64,000 bases of DNA from an uncultured Alphaproteobacteria bacterium (GTDB lineage: Bacteria; Pseudomonadota; Alphaproteobacteria; Paracaedibacterales; CAITNM01): contig CAITNM010000044.1 of NCBI GenBank assembly GCA_903893805.1, positions 1-64,000 of the forward strand, written 5' to 3'. The position numbers were made by a program, and so were the translations under genes. Below are positions 38,195 through 46,642 of the stretch, one piece after another. The notes below the pieces were generated by a model. The model was not told the origin of the DNA, ran no database searches, and saw only the letters and a program-made list of their open reading frames with translations. Position 1 is the first letter of the stretch. The number at the start of each line of letters is the position of its first letter.

Positions 38195-38787
38195 CCTTGG
38201 TGGGCCTCTTTTTCTTTTTTTAAAAGGTCTTCCCACTGACCTTCCCAGGGGCTTAAAAAATCAAATTTACGAAATGGCTGCTCTAAATCCAAATCTTTGT
38301 ATTCAACTTTTCCGGATTCTTGATTGAACGTTACTTCATTGTAGCCAGAAAGAGAAAAATCCTTACGTAACGGGTGTCCTGTGAAATTGTAATCGCTAAG
38401 AATACGCCTTAAATCAGGATGATTATCAAAAGGGATACCAAACATATCCCAAACTTCACGTTCATACCAATTGGCATTAGGGAAAACATTGATCACGGAA
38501 GGTATGGCAGTTGATCCATCAGTCCACAGTTTTACCATCAGCCTTTTGTTTGCAGAATGACTCAGTAAATGATAAACGAGCTGGTAACGAATTGGCTGAT
38601 CCGAATAATCAACACCTGTCAAATCAATCAATTGCAAAAATTTCATCTTTGGATGATCGCGAAGTAACATTAACACGCGAACAATACTAGCGGGGAACAC
38701 CACTATGCTTGTAGGGTGAGTTGTCTTATCAACCTTTTGTAGATCAGGCCCTAAAGACGAAAGTAGTTCTTCTAAAGAATCGTTCAA
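38191..38787 (-). CDS. nuoC: NADH-quinone oxidoreductase subunit C
   Basis: The 30-kDa-type subunit, 198 residues. [37 protein letters not shown] and the [13 protein letters not shown] motif are diagnostic. The start is a TTG with no visible Shine-Dalgarno sequence; an in-frame TAA lies just upstream so no longer form exists. It is the first nuo gene here: nuoA and nuoB, normally directly upstream, are replaced by the asd-flanked insertion. Confidence 0.95.
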   Translation of the reverse strand: MNDSLEELLSSLGPDLQKVDKTTHPTSIVVFPASIVRVLMLLRDHPKMKFLQLIDLTGVDYSDQPIRYQLVYHLLSHSANKRLMVKLWTDGSTAIPSVINVFPNANWYEREVWDMFGIPFDNHPDLRRILSDYNFTGHPLRKDFSLSGYNEVTFNQESGKVEYKDLDLEQPFRKFDFLSPWEGQWEDLLKKEKEAHQG

Positions 38788-38817
38788 ATTTAAATATAAT
38801 TACAGCGATGTACCTAG

Positions 38818-38845
38818 AGTATATCACGGAAAACCTTTGTGAAAA
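38818..38845 (-). promoter_or_regulatory. Candidate promoter for nuoC
   Basis: On the minus strand, TTTTCA (38845-38840) and TATACT (38823-38818) are 16 bases apart, and TGA directly before the -10 box makes it an extended -10 element. It lies 30 bases before the nuoC start and just inside the edge of the asd remnant. It could have become necessary after nuoAB were separated from the cluster. Confidence 0.4.
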
Positions 38846-38856
38846 TGCTTTTATGT

Positions 38857-38960
38857 TAAGCAGCTTTTTGCTTGCTCTGATATTCAAACAATAGCTCTAA
38901 AATTTGCACTGCATTTAAGGCAGCGCCTTTGCGCAAATTGTCAGATGCTGTCCAGAAAAC
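38857..38960. repeat. Direct repeat, copy 1 (104 bp, asd 3' end)
   Basis: Identical base for base to 39739-39842, in the same orientation and 882 bases apart. I compared both copies across their full length. The bases just before (t/c) and after differ, so 104 bp is the exact extent. Confidence 0.95.
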
Positions 38961-39003
38961 TAACCTGTTTAGGTGTAATGTATCTTGGTAGAGACTAACA
39001 AAA
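38857..39003 (-). pseudogene. 3' remnant of a second, diverged asd gene
   Basis: The minus strand encodes the last residues of aspartate-semialdehyde dehydrogenase: [21 protein letters not shown] and onward to the stop. The last 104 bases (38857-38960) are identical to the end of the intact asd (39739-39842), including almost the stop codon. The next 40 bases are only loosely similar, and the protein reads [10 protein letters not shown] where the intact gene has LRQDTSHPNG. A stop then interrupts the frame. The abrupt change from identity to divergence marks a recombination junction between two asd alleles. Confidence 0.8.
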
Positions 39004-39089
39004 AATCATTTGTTAATGATTGTTTTCTATACTGCTGCTAGTGAACAAATCATGAGTTGGTTTCATGAAATTTTTTTTTTAGCGTTTTA

Positions 39090-39695
39090 TTGAATGCAGG
39101 GCAACTTGTTTCTTCGTTTTCTCTTTCTTCAACTAATGAATTTCATCGAGAATCTCCGCGGTCGCGTGTATATTTTTGTCATACGATGTCTCATGAGCAT
39201 AAAACAAAATTTCAAACAGCAACTACACTTTCAGAGATTCTTAGCTTTTTTCCAGATGAAATAGAGCTTTTTAATTTAAAACAAAAATGCAGAAAAATTT
39301 TTCTTGGAAAAACAAATGAAGATAATAGGCCTTTGTTTGAATTAGTTAGAAGTTTCATGAGAAGAGATTATGTTTTTCAAAAAATATTAATGCTAAAAGA
39401 TACTTATTTTGACGTGCTGAATGATTTTCATAATTTTGTGTTACTTGCTAGGCATTATCCATCTCTTGAAGAAGCTAGAGTAGTTTTTTCAAACATTCCA
39501 TTTTATAGTTCTGGAAAGGGGTCTTATGTGTTTGCAAATGCTCTTGGTCTAGGATTTAGTGATACGCGTGGTGTTATTTCTGCTGAAGAGGCTATAGAAG
39601 AAGAAAAAGCAAGACTACAAGAATCGTTGACTCTTTTAAAAGGGCTACGCGAAAGCCGTTTTATCCGAGGAGTAGGTCATAAGGATTTTTGGTGA
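39090..39695 (+). CDS. Unrecognised 201-residue protein inside the asd-flanked insertion
   Basis: I do not recognise this protein. It is soluble in appearance, with no signal peptide or membrane segment. It is rich in helix-forming charged residues, and its end (AEEAIEEEKARLQESLTLL) suggests a short coiled coil. A middle segment reads LLARHYPSLEEARVVFSNIPFYSSG. No ribosome binding site precedes ATG 39090; an in-frame ATG at 39186 (MSHEHKTKF) is an alternative start. A tga stop directly precedes 39090. It is on the opposite strand to its neighbours nuoC and asd and lies between two copies of the asd 3' end, so it was probably brought in by recombination. It may be a fragment of a longer protein. 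Confidence 0.5.
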   Translation: MNAGQLVSSFSLSSTNEFHRESPRSRVYFCHTMSHEHKTKFQTATTLSEILSFFPDEIELFNLKQKCRKIFLGKTNEDNRPLFELVRSFMRRDYVFQKILMLKDTYFDVLNDFHNFVLLARHYPSLEEARVVFSNIPFYSSGKGSYVFANALGLGFSDTRGVISAEEAIEEEKARLQESLTLLKGLRESRFIRGVGHKDFW

Positions 39696-39737
39696 AAGCA
39701 GCAGTCAAAATCACTTACATTTAAAATGCACCTAATT

Positions 39738-40775
39738 CTAAGCAGCTTTTTGCTTGCTCTGATATTCAAACAATAGCTCTAAAATTTGCACTGCATTTAA
39801 GGCAGCGCCTTTGCGCAAATTGTCAGATGCTGTCCAGAAAACCAGTCCATTTGGGTGTGACGTGTCTTGACGTAAACGACTTATAAACACATCATCTTGG
39901 CCTGCTGCATCTAATGGAGTCGCGTAATCCATAGGGTCATCAGCATCCATAACTTGAATTCCTGGAGCTTTTTTTAAAATTTTCAAAGCCTCACTAACAA
40001 AAAAGGGCTCTTGAAATTCAACATGAACAGAAGAACAATGCCCAACAAACACAGGGACGCGTACACAAGTTGCCGAAAGCTCAATAGTAGAATCTAAGAT
40101 TTTTTTAAGTTCAGCGCGCATTTTTGCTTCTTCATCAGTATATCCAGACTCCAAGAAAATACCTATGTGCGGTATGAGGTTATATGCAATGGGTCTGGGT
40201 AAGTTTTCAGCGGGGGTTGGGGTGCCTGTAAATAATGATCTGGTTTGTTGATCAAGTTCTTGCATTGCAGCTTTACCTGCGCCCGATACTGATTGATACG
40301 TTGATACAACAACCCTTTTTATAGCAATTTCATCATGGAGTGGTTTCAAAGCTAGGGCTATTGGTGCTATTGCACAGTTAGGGTTTGCTATAATATTTTT
40401 GTTTTTATAATCAGATATATCTTCTGCATTTATTTCTGGAATAATTAGTGGAATTTTTGGATCATCTCTAAAATAAGATGTGTTATCAATGACTACGCAT
40501 CCTACGGCAGCTGCTTTTGGTGCATATTCTGCAGAAACTTTCCCACCTGGTGAAAATAGCGCAACATCAACGGTTGAAAAATTAAAATCGATTAGGCCTT
40601 CAACTGATAAAATATCATCGTCACCGAAGGATACTTTTTTCCCAACAGAGTTTGCTGAGGCGATTGCTCGAACCTGTGAAGCGCTGAAGCCACGTTCAGC
40701 TAGAATGTTAAGCATCATTCTTCCAACGTTGCCGGTAGCACCTACAACAGCAATTTTTAACTTTGATCTATCCAT
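39738..40775 (-). CDS. asd: Aspartate-semialdehyde dehydrogenase
   Basis: Reduces aspartyl phosphate to aspartate semialdehyde on the route to lysine, meso-DAP, threonine and methionine. About 345 residues: NADP site VVGATGNVGRMML, the active-site cysteine in NPNCAIAPI, TYQSVSGAGKAAM and the late GHCSSVHVEF motif. ATG 40775 is preferred because GGGGAG lies seven bases upstream and the product begins MDRSKLKIAVVGATG; a longer frame overlaps ftsW. Its last 104 bases are duplicated at 38857-38960. Confidence 0.96.
   Translation of the reverse strand: MDRSKLKIAVVGATGNVGRMMLNILAERGFSASQVRAIASANSVGKKVSFGDDDILSVEGLIDFNFSTVDVALFSPGGKVSAEYAPKAAAVGCVVIDNTSYFRDDPKIPLIIPEINAEDISDYKNKNIIANPNCAIAPIALALKPLHDEIAIKRVVVSTYQSVSGAGKAAMQELDQQTRSLFTGTPTPAENLPRPIAYNLIPHIGIFLESGYTDEEAKMRAELKKILDSTIELSATCVRVPVFVGHCSSVHVEFQEPFFVSEALKILKKAPGIQVMDADDPMDYATPLDAAGQDDVFISRLRQDTSHPNGLVFWTASDNLRKGAALNAVQILELLFEYQSKQKAA
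39739..39842. repeat. Direct repeat, copy 2 (104 bp, asd 3' end)
   Basis: The second copy of the repeat at 38857-38960, lying within the intact asd gene. The 882-bp unit between the two starts contains the asd remnant and the orphan ORF. Confidence 0.95.
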
Positions 40776-40776
40776 T

Positions 40777-41922
40777 TTATTCTCCCCAATCATGAAAACC
40801 ATGTCGTTTACGCGTAAATGCTAATAACATTCCTGCACAAATAGCTAACGCTACCATCGATGAGCCACCGTAACTAATGAACGGCATTGTCATACCTTTA
40901 GTTGGAATTAAGTGTAGTGCCGATGCCATATTAATAAATGCTTGCAAGCCAAACTGCACAGCGAGACCTGTTGCTCCAAGCAATATGAATAAGCTAGATC
41001 CTCGTGCGGCACGCATCATAAAACGAATCACAATTGCCATAAAAATTCCTACGATCAGAATGCACATCCACAAACCAAATTCCTCACCAGCAACAGCGAA
41101 TACAAAATCTGCATGAGCATCCGGTACGTGTTTTTTTACAACGCCTTCACCTGGACCTTTGCCAAAGAAACCTCCATTAGCGAATGCAGCCAAAGATTTT
41201 GTAATTTGATAAAGGTCATGTACTGGATTCCCAGCAGATGGGTCTAAAAATTGGTCAATACGCTTTGTTACGTGGGGCAAGAAGTAGTAAGCGCCAACTA
41301 ATCCTGCAACACTAATTCCTGCGAGGCCTGTCATCCAAAAAATTGGCATGCCAGCAATGAACAATTGTCCTACCCAAGTTGCAATAATTACCACAGTCAT
41401 TCCAAGATCTGGCTGAAGTAGAAGTAGTCCGACAATAATGCCCACTGCAGCCATTGATAATGTGATGCCAGGAAATTTTTCGTCATGCATTTTTTCAGCA
41501 ATTAGCCATGCGGTGATCACTGTAAGAGCCGGTTTTACAAACTCTGAAGCCTGTATTGAATTTCCACAAATAAGAATCCAACGACGAGCGCCTTTAATTT
41601 CAAGGCCAGAAAAGTAGGTTAGAATGAGGAGTATTATTCCTAGCAAGTAAATAAGCAAACTAAGTCTACGCACGCCTACGGGGGAAAGCAAAGACACACC
41701 AATCATTGTTGCTAAAGCTGGAATCAACATAATCATGTGGCGTTTTACAAAATAAAATGTGCCTAAATTCAAGCGTTCTGCTACAGAAGGACTGGCTGCA
41801 AAACTTAAAAATATACCAATGGCAATCAAGATTAACAATAACGAAAGTGCTAAACGATCAACAGTCCACCACCACCGTCCTAAAACGCTATTATCACGAC
41901 GCGAAAATGTGGTTGGAATCAT
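40777..41922 (-). CDS. ftsW: Cell division lipid II polymerase FtsW
   Basis: A 381-residue SEDS family protein with about ten helices that polymerises septal peptidoglycan. SEDS landmarks include GARRWI near residue 111, QPDLGMTVVI near residue 168, a large periplasmic loop with GGFFGKGPGEGVVKKHVPDAHADFVF, and the final PTKGMTMPFISYGGSSMVAL. It overlaps murD by 4 bases. It is partnered here with murD, as in the dcw cluster, but mraY, murG and murC are absent. Confidence 0.96.
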   Translation of the reverse strand: MIPTTFSRRDNSVLGRWWWTVDRLALSLLLILIAIGIFLSFAASPSVAERLNLGTFYFVKRHMIMLIPALATMIGVSLLSPVGVRRLSLLIYLLGIILLILTYFSGLEIKGARRWILICGNSIQASEFVKPALTVITAWLIAEKMHDEKFPGITLSMAAVGIIVGLLLLQPDLGMTVVIIATWVGQLFIAGMPIFWMTGLAGISVAGLVGAYYFLPHVTKRIDQFLDPSAGNPVHDLYQITKSLAAFANGGFFGKGPGEGVVKKHVPDAHADFVFAVAGEEFGLWMCILIVGIFMAIVIRFMMRAARGSSLFILLGATGLAVQFGLQAFINMASALHLIPTKGMTMPFISYGGSSMVALAICAGMLLAFTRKRHGFHDWGE

Positions 41923-43196
41923 GAGTTTATTTTCCTGACAATTTGAATAAATTCTTCGCCGCGATGTTCATAATCTCGGAATTGATCAAAACTAGCACAT
42001 GCCGGTGATAATAGCACAACTGCGTCATTCTCAAACTTTGCATCGGCACTTGATTTAGCAATCGCAGACTCTAGAGATGAACATTTTTCAAATGCTACAG
42101 AGCCATTTAATATATCTGCGAAACGATCTTGGGCTTCTCCAATTAAATATGCTTTTTTGATGTACGAAAAATAAGGTTTTAGCAAATCAATGCCATCAGT
42201 TTTTGCTACCCCGCCCAGAATCCAAAAAATATTCCTGTCCATATAGGTTTTAAGGGCTTTTTCGCAAGCGTCTGCATTTGTTGCTTTGCTGTCATTAATA
42301 AACTCAACTTGTCCAATTTTGGTCACCAATTGTTGACGATGAGCAAGGCCTGGAAATGTTTGAATGTATTCCCATATTTTATGAGGAGCATTCAATATGC
42401 AAAGTGTTGCGGCAAATGCTAGTGCAACATTTTGCCAATTGTGCGTACCTTTTAAAGTTTCCAATTCATTGCAGTTAAATAGCGCTCCATTACTGTGTAG
42501 CAGACCGCTAGCGTCAATCCAAATATCAGCAGGGCAATTTTTAAATTCGCTTGCAATGGTAGTGTGGGGAATATGAAGTTGGTGATAGGCTTGTTTTGAA
42601 TAATTATCATCAATTGCAATACATGCCGATTTTGCATGACTGAATATACGTTTTTTTGCATTAACGTAATTTTCCATAGAGTCATGTCTATCAAGATGAT
42701 CTGGCGACAAATTTATCCATACCGCTATGTCTAAATGTAAAGCATTTGAAAGTTCTAGCTGATACGATGAAAGCTCTAGTACATACCAGCCATTTGCGTC
42801 TAAATCTTCAAGAGAAAGGGCAGGAATGCCTATATTTCCACCAACTTCAACATTTAACTTCGCTTGTTTTAAAATGTGGCCAATAAGTGCAGTTGTTGTT
42901 GATTTTCCATTGGTGCCAGTAATGCCAATGTACTTTGCGTTGGGGCTACGTTTTTGTAACAGATCAATATCTGTGCAAATAGAAATTCCAGCTGCTCTTG
43001 CTGCTTCACTAACAGGGTGTGACATCGGAATGCCAGGGCTTTGTACCAGTGTTACGATTGCTGACCAATCAATATTGGGAGTTTTATTTTGACCATCGTC
43101 ATATACAATCGTGTTATGACCAAGAGAGAGAAGGTGTTTTTCACTTTCTCTCCCGCTGCGCCCATAACCTAAAATAACGTATGTATTCTTAATCAC
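41919..43196 (-). CDS. murD: UDP-N-acetylmuramoylalanine-D-glutamate ligase
   Basis: Adds D-Glu to UDP-MurNAc-Ala in cytoplasmic peptidoglycan synthesis. The 425-residue Mur ligase has the ATP site GITGTNGKSTTTALIGH, the helix NLSPDHLDRHDSMENY that carries the conserved His, FINDSKATNADA, and the late LLSPACASFDQFRDYEHRGEEF motif that is diagnostic of MurD. Followed directly by ftsW. Confidence 0.96.
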   Translation of the reverse strand: MIKNTYVILGYGRSGRESEKHLLSLGHNTIVYDDGQNKTPNIDWSAIVTLVQSPGIPMSHPVSEAARAAGISICTDIDLLQKRSPNAKYIGITGTNGKSTTTALIGHILKQAKLNVEVGGNIGIPALSLEDLDANGWYVLELSSYQLELSNALHLDIAVWINLSPDHLDRHDSMENYVNAKKRIFSHAKSACIAIDDNYSKQAYHQLHIPHTTIASEFKNCPADIWIDASGLLHSNGALFNCNELETLKGTHNWQNVALAFAATLCILNAPHKIWEYIQTFPGLAHRQQLVTKIGQVEFINDSKATNADACEKALKTYMDRNIFWILGGVAKTDGIDLLKPYFSYIKKAYLIGEAQDRFADILNGSVAFEKCSSLESAIAKSSADAKFENDAVVLLSPACASFDQFRDYEHRGEEFIQIVRKINS

Positions 43197-43259
43197 AATA
43201 CTAAATGATTCACCAATTTATAGGTACAATGCCGTTAAATATTCGAACAAGCAAGATTT

Positions 43260-44219
43260 TTATACATTACTTGGCAAAACAATTTTCAGCTCAGCTGCTA
43301 CTTTTTCATTGCCTTCACCACGTACAACATTTGGATATTCCATAACTGTTGAAGATGCTGCTTCAGGATTTCTTAAAATATTTGCAACCATTTTGCCAAC
43401 TTGTCGACCCAAAGCATATTGATCTGCGCCTAATGCAGCCAATGCTCCTTTTGGCAAACAATCTAAATCACTTACAAATACTGGGATGTTTTGTAATTTT
43501 GCCGCAGCAACAACGCTATCAAAGCTAGCTAAAGCCGTGTTGTCATTATTGATAAATATGGCATCAACCTTGTCAACCAATGACTGGGTTGCTGTGCCGA
43601 CATCAACGGTTCTACTTGCTGCAGCAAAAATGATTTCAAGCCCTATGTTTTTTCCAGTTTTTATCATTTCTTCATTTAGAGTAATCGAGTTCACTTCACC
43701 TGGATTATATACAACTCCAATACGCTTCATATTTGGTAGAATCTTTTTAAAATAATCAAACTGTTTTTGGACAGAGACATAGTTTGAAACGCCTGTTACA
43801 AATTTTTCTGCTTGCTTATCGGATTTAATAAGTTTTGCTGTAACAGGGCTTGTTACTGAGGCAAATACCAAGGGCGTGTTGCTTCCTGATTGTTGAATTG
43901 CTTGTAAGGCTGATTGAGAAACAGTCGTGGGGATTGTTACAATGACAGCTGCATTTTCTCCGATAAACTTTTGAGCAATTTGTGTGGCAAGTGCTGGATT
44001 TCCCTGAGCAGATTCATATCGCCAATCAATTTTTTTCTCATCCTGAAAGCCCTGAGCTTGCAGTTCGTCTAAAATTCCTTTGCGAGTTTGGTCTAGAGCT
44101 GGGTGCTCAATAACCTGAATGACACCAATAATTGGCAACACCGGTTTGTTGGACGAATTTTTCCACCAAAGGCCTACACCGGTAAGAATAACAGCGATTA
44201 TAAATATATTTTTGTTCAT
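43260..44219 (-). CDS. ABC_sub_bind family solute-binding protein, copy 1
   Basis: A 319-residue protein of the ABC_sub_bind (PF04392) family, which includes TrpX-type tryptophan/tyrosine binding proteins. An N-terminal hydrophobic segment acts as signal or anchor. Landmarks: GVIQVIEHPALDQTRKGILDEL, YESAQGNPALATQIAQKFIGE, NNDNTALASFDSVV and LGADQYALGRQVGKMVANIL. It lies 33 bases after a closely related gene. No permease or ATPase is nearby. The ligand is unknown. Confidence 0.87.
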   Translation of the reverse strand: MNKNIFIIAVILTGVGLWWKNSSNKPVLPIIGVIQVIEHPALDQTRKGILDELQAQGFQDEKKIDWRYESAQGNPALATQIAQKFIGENAAVIVTIPTTVSQSALQAIQQSGSNTPLVFASVTSPVTAKLIKSDKQAEKFVTGVSNYVSVQKQFDYFKKILPNMKRIGVVYNPGEVNSITLNEEMIKTGKNIGLEIIFAAASRTVDVGTATQSLVDKVDAIFINNDNTALASFDSVVAAAKLQNIPVFVSDLDCLPKGALAALGADQYALGRQVGKMVANILRNPEAASSTVMEYPNVVRGEGNEKVAAELKIVLPSNV

Positions 44220-44252
44220 GATTTATATCCTACAACTTAAAATGTTTACAAA

Positions 44253-45146
44253 TTAGAGAGAAAGAAAACGGTTTGAGGGTGCTTGAAGCACCGGAATATG
44301 GTGACCCTTTTCACCCTTAAGAATTCGTACAACCATTTCACCAGCATGACGACCCATCTCATATTGGTCAGGTGCTATTGCACCCTTACAGCCACGTTTA
44401 ACTGATTCAGGGTCGGAACAAAATGTAGGGATACCTTTTTGTTTTGCTGTTTGTAATACAGCATCTAAAGCAGAGATAACTGTATTGTCATTGGTTAGCA
44501 TTAAGGCGTCAACATTAGGTACGGTACCTTGAGCGGCTTGCAACACATCTCCAGTTGAATAAGCCGGGGTTTTAACTACACGAAATCCTGCCGCTTTTAA
44601 TTTCACTTCTAGACGCTCTGTGTGAACATGCGAATTTGTTTCTCCAGGGTTGTAAATAATGCCGATTATGGATCCTTTAGGTAGAAATTCTTGAATAAGA
44701 GACACTTGCTTTTCAATATCTGGTGCATCTGAAACACCAGTTACATTCTCTTTATTGCCACCAGAATCTTTTGTCAGTTTTGCCGCGAGCGGGTCGGTTA
44801 CACCTGCAAAGACTATAGGGATTTTTTGAGTATTTGCAGAAAACATTGCTTGTGCTGATGGCGTGGTAATGGCAACAAGTACGTCTACTTTTTTTCCTAT
44901 AAAATTCTGTGCTATTTGCGTAGCCAAAGCAGGATTACCTTGGGCAGATTGGAATTCAATTTTTATTTTATCGCCAAAGGTTGAAATTATTTCGTCTTCA
45001 ATGCCTTTTCGAATTCGATCTAAAGATGGGTGAGGGGCAATTTGTGTGATTGCAACGACTTTACCGGTAATTTTTGGCTGATAAAGGTTGCTAGAAAATG
45101 TAATAACTATGATGGCTGTGACGAATAATGCAATTTTAGTATACAT
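44253..45146 (-). CDS. ABC_sub_bind family solute-binding protein, copy 2
   Basis: A 297-residue paralog of the preceding protein, sharing AQGNPALATQIAQ and NDNTVISALDAVLQ. The N-terminal hydrophobic segment suggests periplasmic location. Four Lys-rich loops differ from copy 1, so the two may bind different ligands. GGAG lies 5 bases before the ATG, and a good promoter lies about 100 bases upstream. The pair without a permease suggests either supplying a transporter encoded elsewhere or another sensing role. Confidence 0.87.
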   Translation of the reverse strand: MYTKIALFVTAIIVITFSSNLYQPKITGKVVAITQIAPHPSLDRIRKGIEDEIISTFGDKIKIEFQSAQGNPALATQIAQNFIGKKVDVLVAITTPSAQAMFSANTQKIPIVFAGVTDPLAAKLTKDSGGNKENVTGVSDAPDIEKQVSLIQEFLPKGSIIGIIYNPGETNSHVHTERLEVKLKAAGFRVVKTPAYSTGDVLQAAQGTVPNVDALMLTNDNTVISALDAVLQTAKQKGIPTFCSDPESVKRGCKGAIAPDQYEMGRHAGEMVVRILKGEKGHHIPVLQAPSNRFLSL

Positions 45147-45250
45147 AAGAACTCCAACATTGAATGGCTAATAAAGAACAGTTCGGAATAATCTAGAAAT
45201 TATCCGTGTCGCCATCGAGCAATATGTTAGTGCATCATAATCATAGCTTT

Positions 45251-45279
45251 TATAATGCACAATTTTTAAGCAAAAATCA
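45251..45279 (-). promoter_or_regulatory. Promoter of the tandem solute-binding genes
   Basis: On the minus strand, TTGATT (45279-45274) and CATTAT (45256-45251) are separated by 17 bases. The leader of about 95 bases includes a hairpin with CGGA and TAAT arms (CGGATAAT with ATTA-T-TCCG, one bulged T) shortly before the start codon. No known riboswitch was recognised in it. Confidence 0.45.
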
Positions 45280-45339
45280 ACAATTTTTTACAATATGTCA
45301 TATTTTATGAGGAGGTGTTATTTAAAAACGCGATAAAAT

Positions 45340-45415
45340 TGGCGTCCCCAACGGGATTCGAACCCGTGTTGCCGCCTTGAGAGGGCGATGTCCTAGGCCT
45401 CTAGACGATGGGGAC
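45340..45415 (-). tRNA. tRNA-Glu (anticodon CTC)
   Basis: A 76-base tRNA including CCA. The acceptor GTCCCCA pairs with TGGGGAC. The anticodon arm is TCGCC-CTCTCAA-GGCGG with anticodon CTC, reading GAG. The T arm has GGTTCGAATCC. It closely matches the standard glutamate tRNA layout. A second isoacceptor with TTC would be expected elsewhere. Confidence 0.95.
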
Positions 45416-45471
45416 CATGACTATATCTAACCATTTGAGCAGGGTTTTGCAAGCAAAATGCGTAAAAACTT

Positions 45472-46275
45472 TTAAGCAGCTGCCAGTAAATTACCTTCCA
45501 TAACTGTAATAGCTTGTGCTGTAAGGGTAACTCTATTGTTTTCAAGTGCTACTTTGATGAACCCTGTGCGATCAGAAATTTGTAGAGCATTCATTGATAA
45601 TTTATTGAGTTTTCCGGCCCATAAGGGTGTGAGACGACAATGTGCAGAACCACAAACGGGGTCTTCAGGGATGCCTACTTTAGGAGCAAAATACCTAGAA
45701 ACAAAATCAATATTTGGATCAATTTCACCTTCGTTTAAGGCGGTGACAGTTACAGAACGGCAGGGTAGTTTTGCAATTTTTGCAAAATTAGGTTTCAATT
45801 CACGGACAGCCTGAACAGAAGGTAAAATCACAACGTACATGACTTCGTCTTTGTAAACAGAGGTAACGGGCATAAAACCTAACGCTTTGTTTAATAATTC
45901 CGGCATGGGTGCAGGTTCAATAGCTAGGCTTGGAAAATTAAGAGTTATCCAACTGCCATTACGTTGTGCTGTCAACGGACCACCCGTTGAGTCAAAAGTA
46001 ATCATATCGTCTTGAACAAGGTTTTGTTCCCACAGTAAATGAGCTGCTGCAAGAGTGGCATGACCGCACAGTCCACACTCATCTTTTGGAGAAAACCAGC
46101 GGATATGGTAATGGTTAGCCGCTATCTTTTTTAAAAAAGTTGTTTCTGAATAATTCATCTCAGCTGCAATTTTTTGAGCTAAAGTATCACTCGGGAATTC
46201 TGAAACATTGCATACCCCGGCCGGATTTCCCTTAAAAGGTTCGTTTGTAAAAGCATTAACTTGCCAAATTTGCAT
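45472..46275 (-). CDS. PhzF family isomerase
   Basis: A 267-residue PhzF-type protein with the diaminopimelate-epimerase fold. Start MQIWQVNAFTNEPFKGNPAGVC and the catalytic glutamate in MNYSETTFLKK are typical, as are GLCGHATLAAAHLLW and the second-half match DPVCGSAHCRLTPLW. Members isomerise small metabolites, and most have no defined physiological reaction. It is unlikely to make phenazines here because no phenazine genes are seen. Confidence 0.9.
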   Translation of the reverse strand: MQIWQVNAFTNEPFKGNPAGVCNVSEFPSDTLAQKIAAEMNYSETTFLKKIAANHYHIRWFSPKDECGLCGHATLAAAHLLWEQNLVQDDMITFDSTGGPLTAQRNGSWITLNFPSLAIEPAPMPELLNKALGFMPVTSVYKDEVMYVVILPSVQAVRELKPNFAKIAKLPCRSVTVTALNEGEIDPNIDFVSRYFAPKVGIPEDPVCGSAHCRLTPLWAGKLNKLSMNALQISDRTGFIKVALENNRVTLTAQAITVMEGNLLAAA

Positions 46276-46378
46276 ACGATTCTCCGATTGATGATTGCAG
46301 TTTGTAAGTATTCAAGATATTTTGAAAACACATTTGTTTCAATACTTAACATTAGAAATTTAATAAGGATACTTAAAT

Positions 46379-46642
46379 ATGTCTATTAATTCCTCTGTAA
46401 GCGCCGCTGAATTACGCCAATTTATTGAAAAAGTTGAGCGTCTAGATGAAGACAAAGCAGAAATTCAAAATCACATTAAAGACGTGCTTTCAGAAGCAAA
46501 GGCTCAGGGTTTTGATACAAAAATCATGCGCCAGGTTATTCGCATGCGCAAAATGAAAAAGGAAGAGCTTATTGAACAGCAAGAGCTTCTTGATGTGTAT
46601 ACTCATGCTTTAGGTATGCAAGTTGAAGCAGAAGCTGCCTAA
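46379..46642 (+). CDS. gapR: GapR/DUF2312 nucleoid-associated protein
   Basis: An 87-residue alphaproteobacterial protein. The sequence SAAELRQFIEKVERLDEDKAEI and the later IKDVLSEAKAQGFDTKIMRQVIRMRKM match DUF2312. In Caulobacter GapR binds overtwisted AT-rich DNA ahead of replication forks and aids topoisomerases. AAGGA lies 9 bases before the ATG. It is followed at once by cysS. Confidence 0.95.
   Translation: MSINSSVSAAELRQFIEKVERLDEDKAEIQNHIKDVLSEAKAQGFDTKIMRQVIRMRKMKKEELIEQQELLDVYTHALGMQVEAEAA

Noticed and set aside
38857-39842. The asd-flanked unit considered as an insertion sequence or integron cassette.
   Set aside because: No transposase, integrase, terminal inverted repeats or short target duplication is visible; the flanking repeats are coding sequence of asd.
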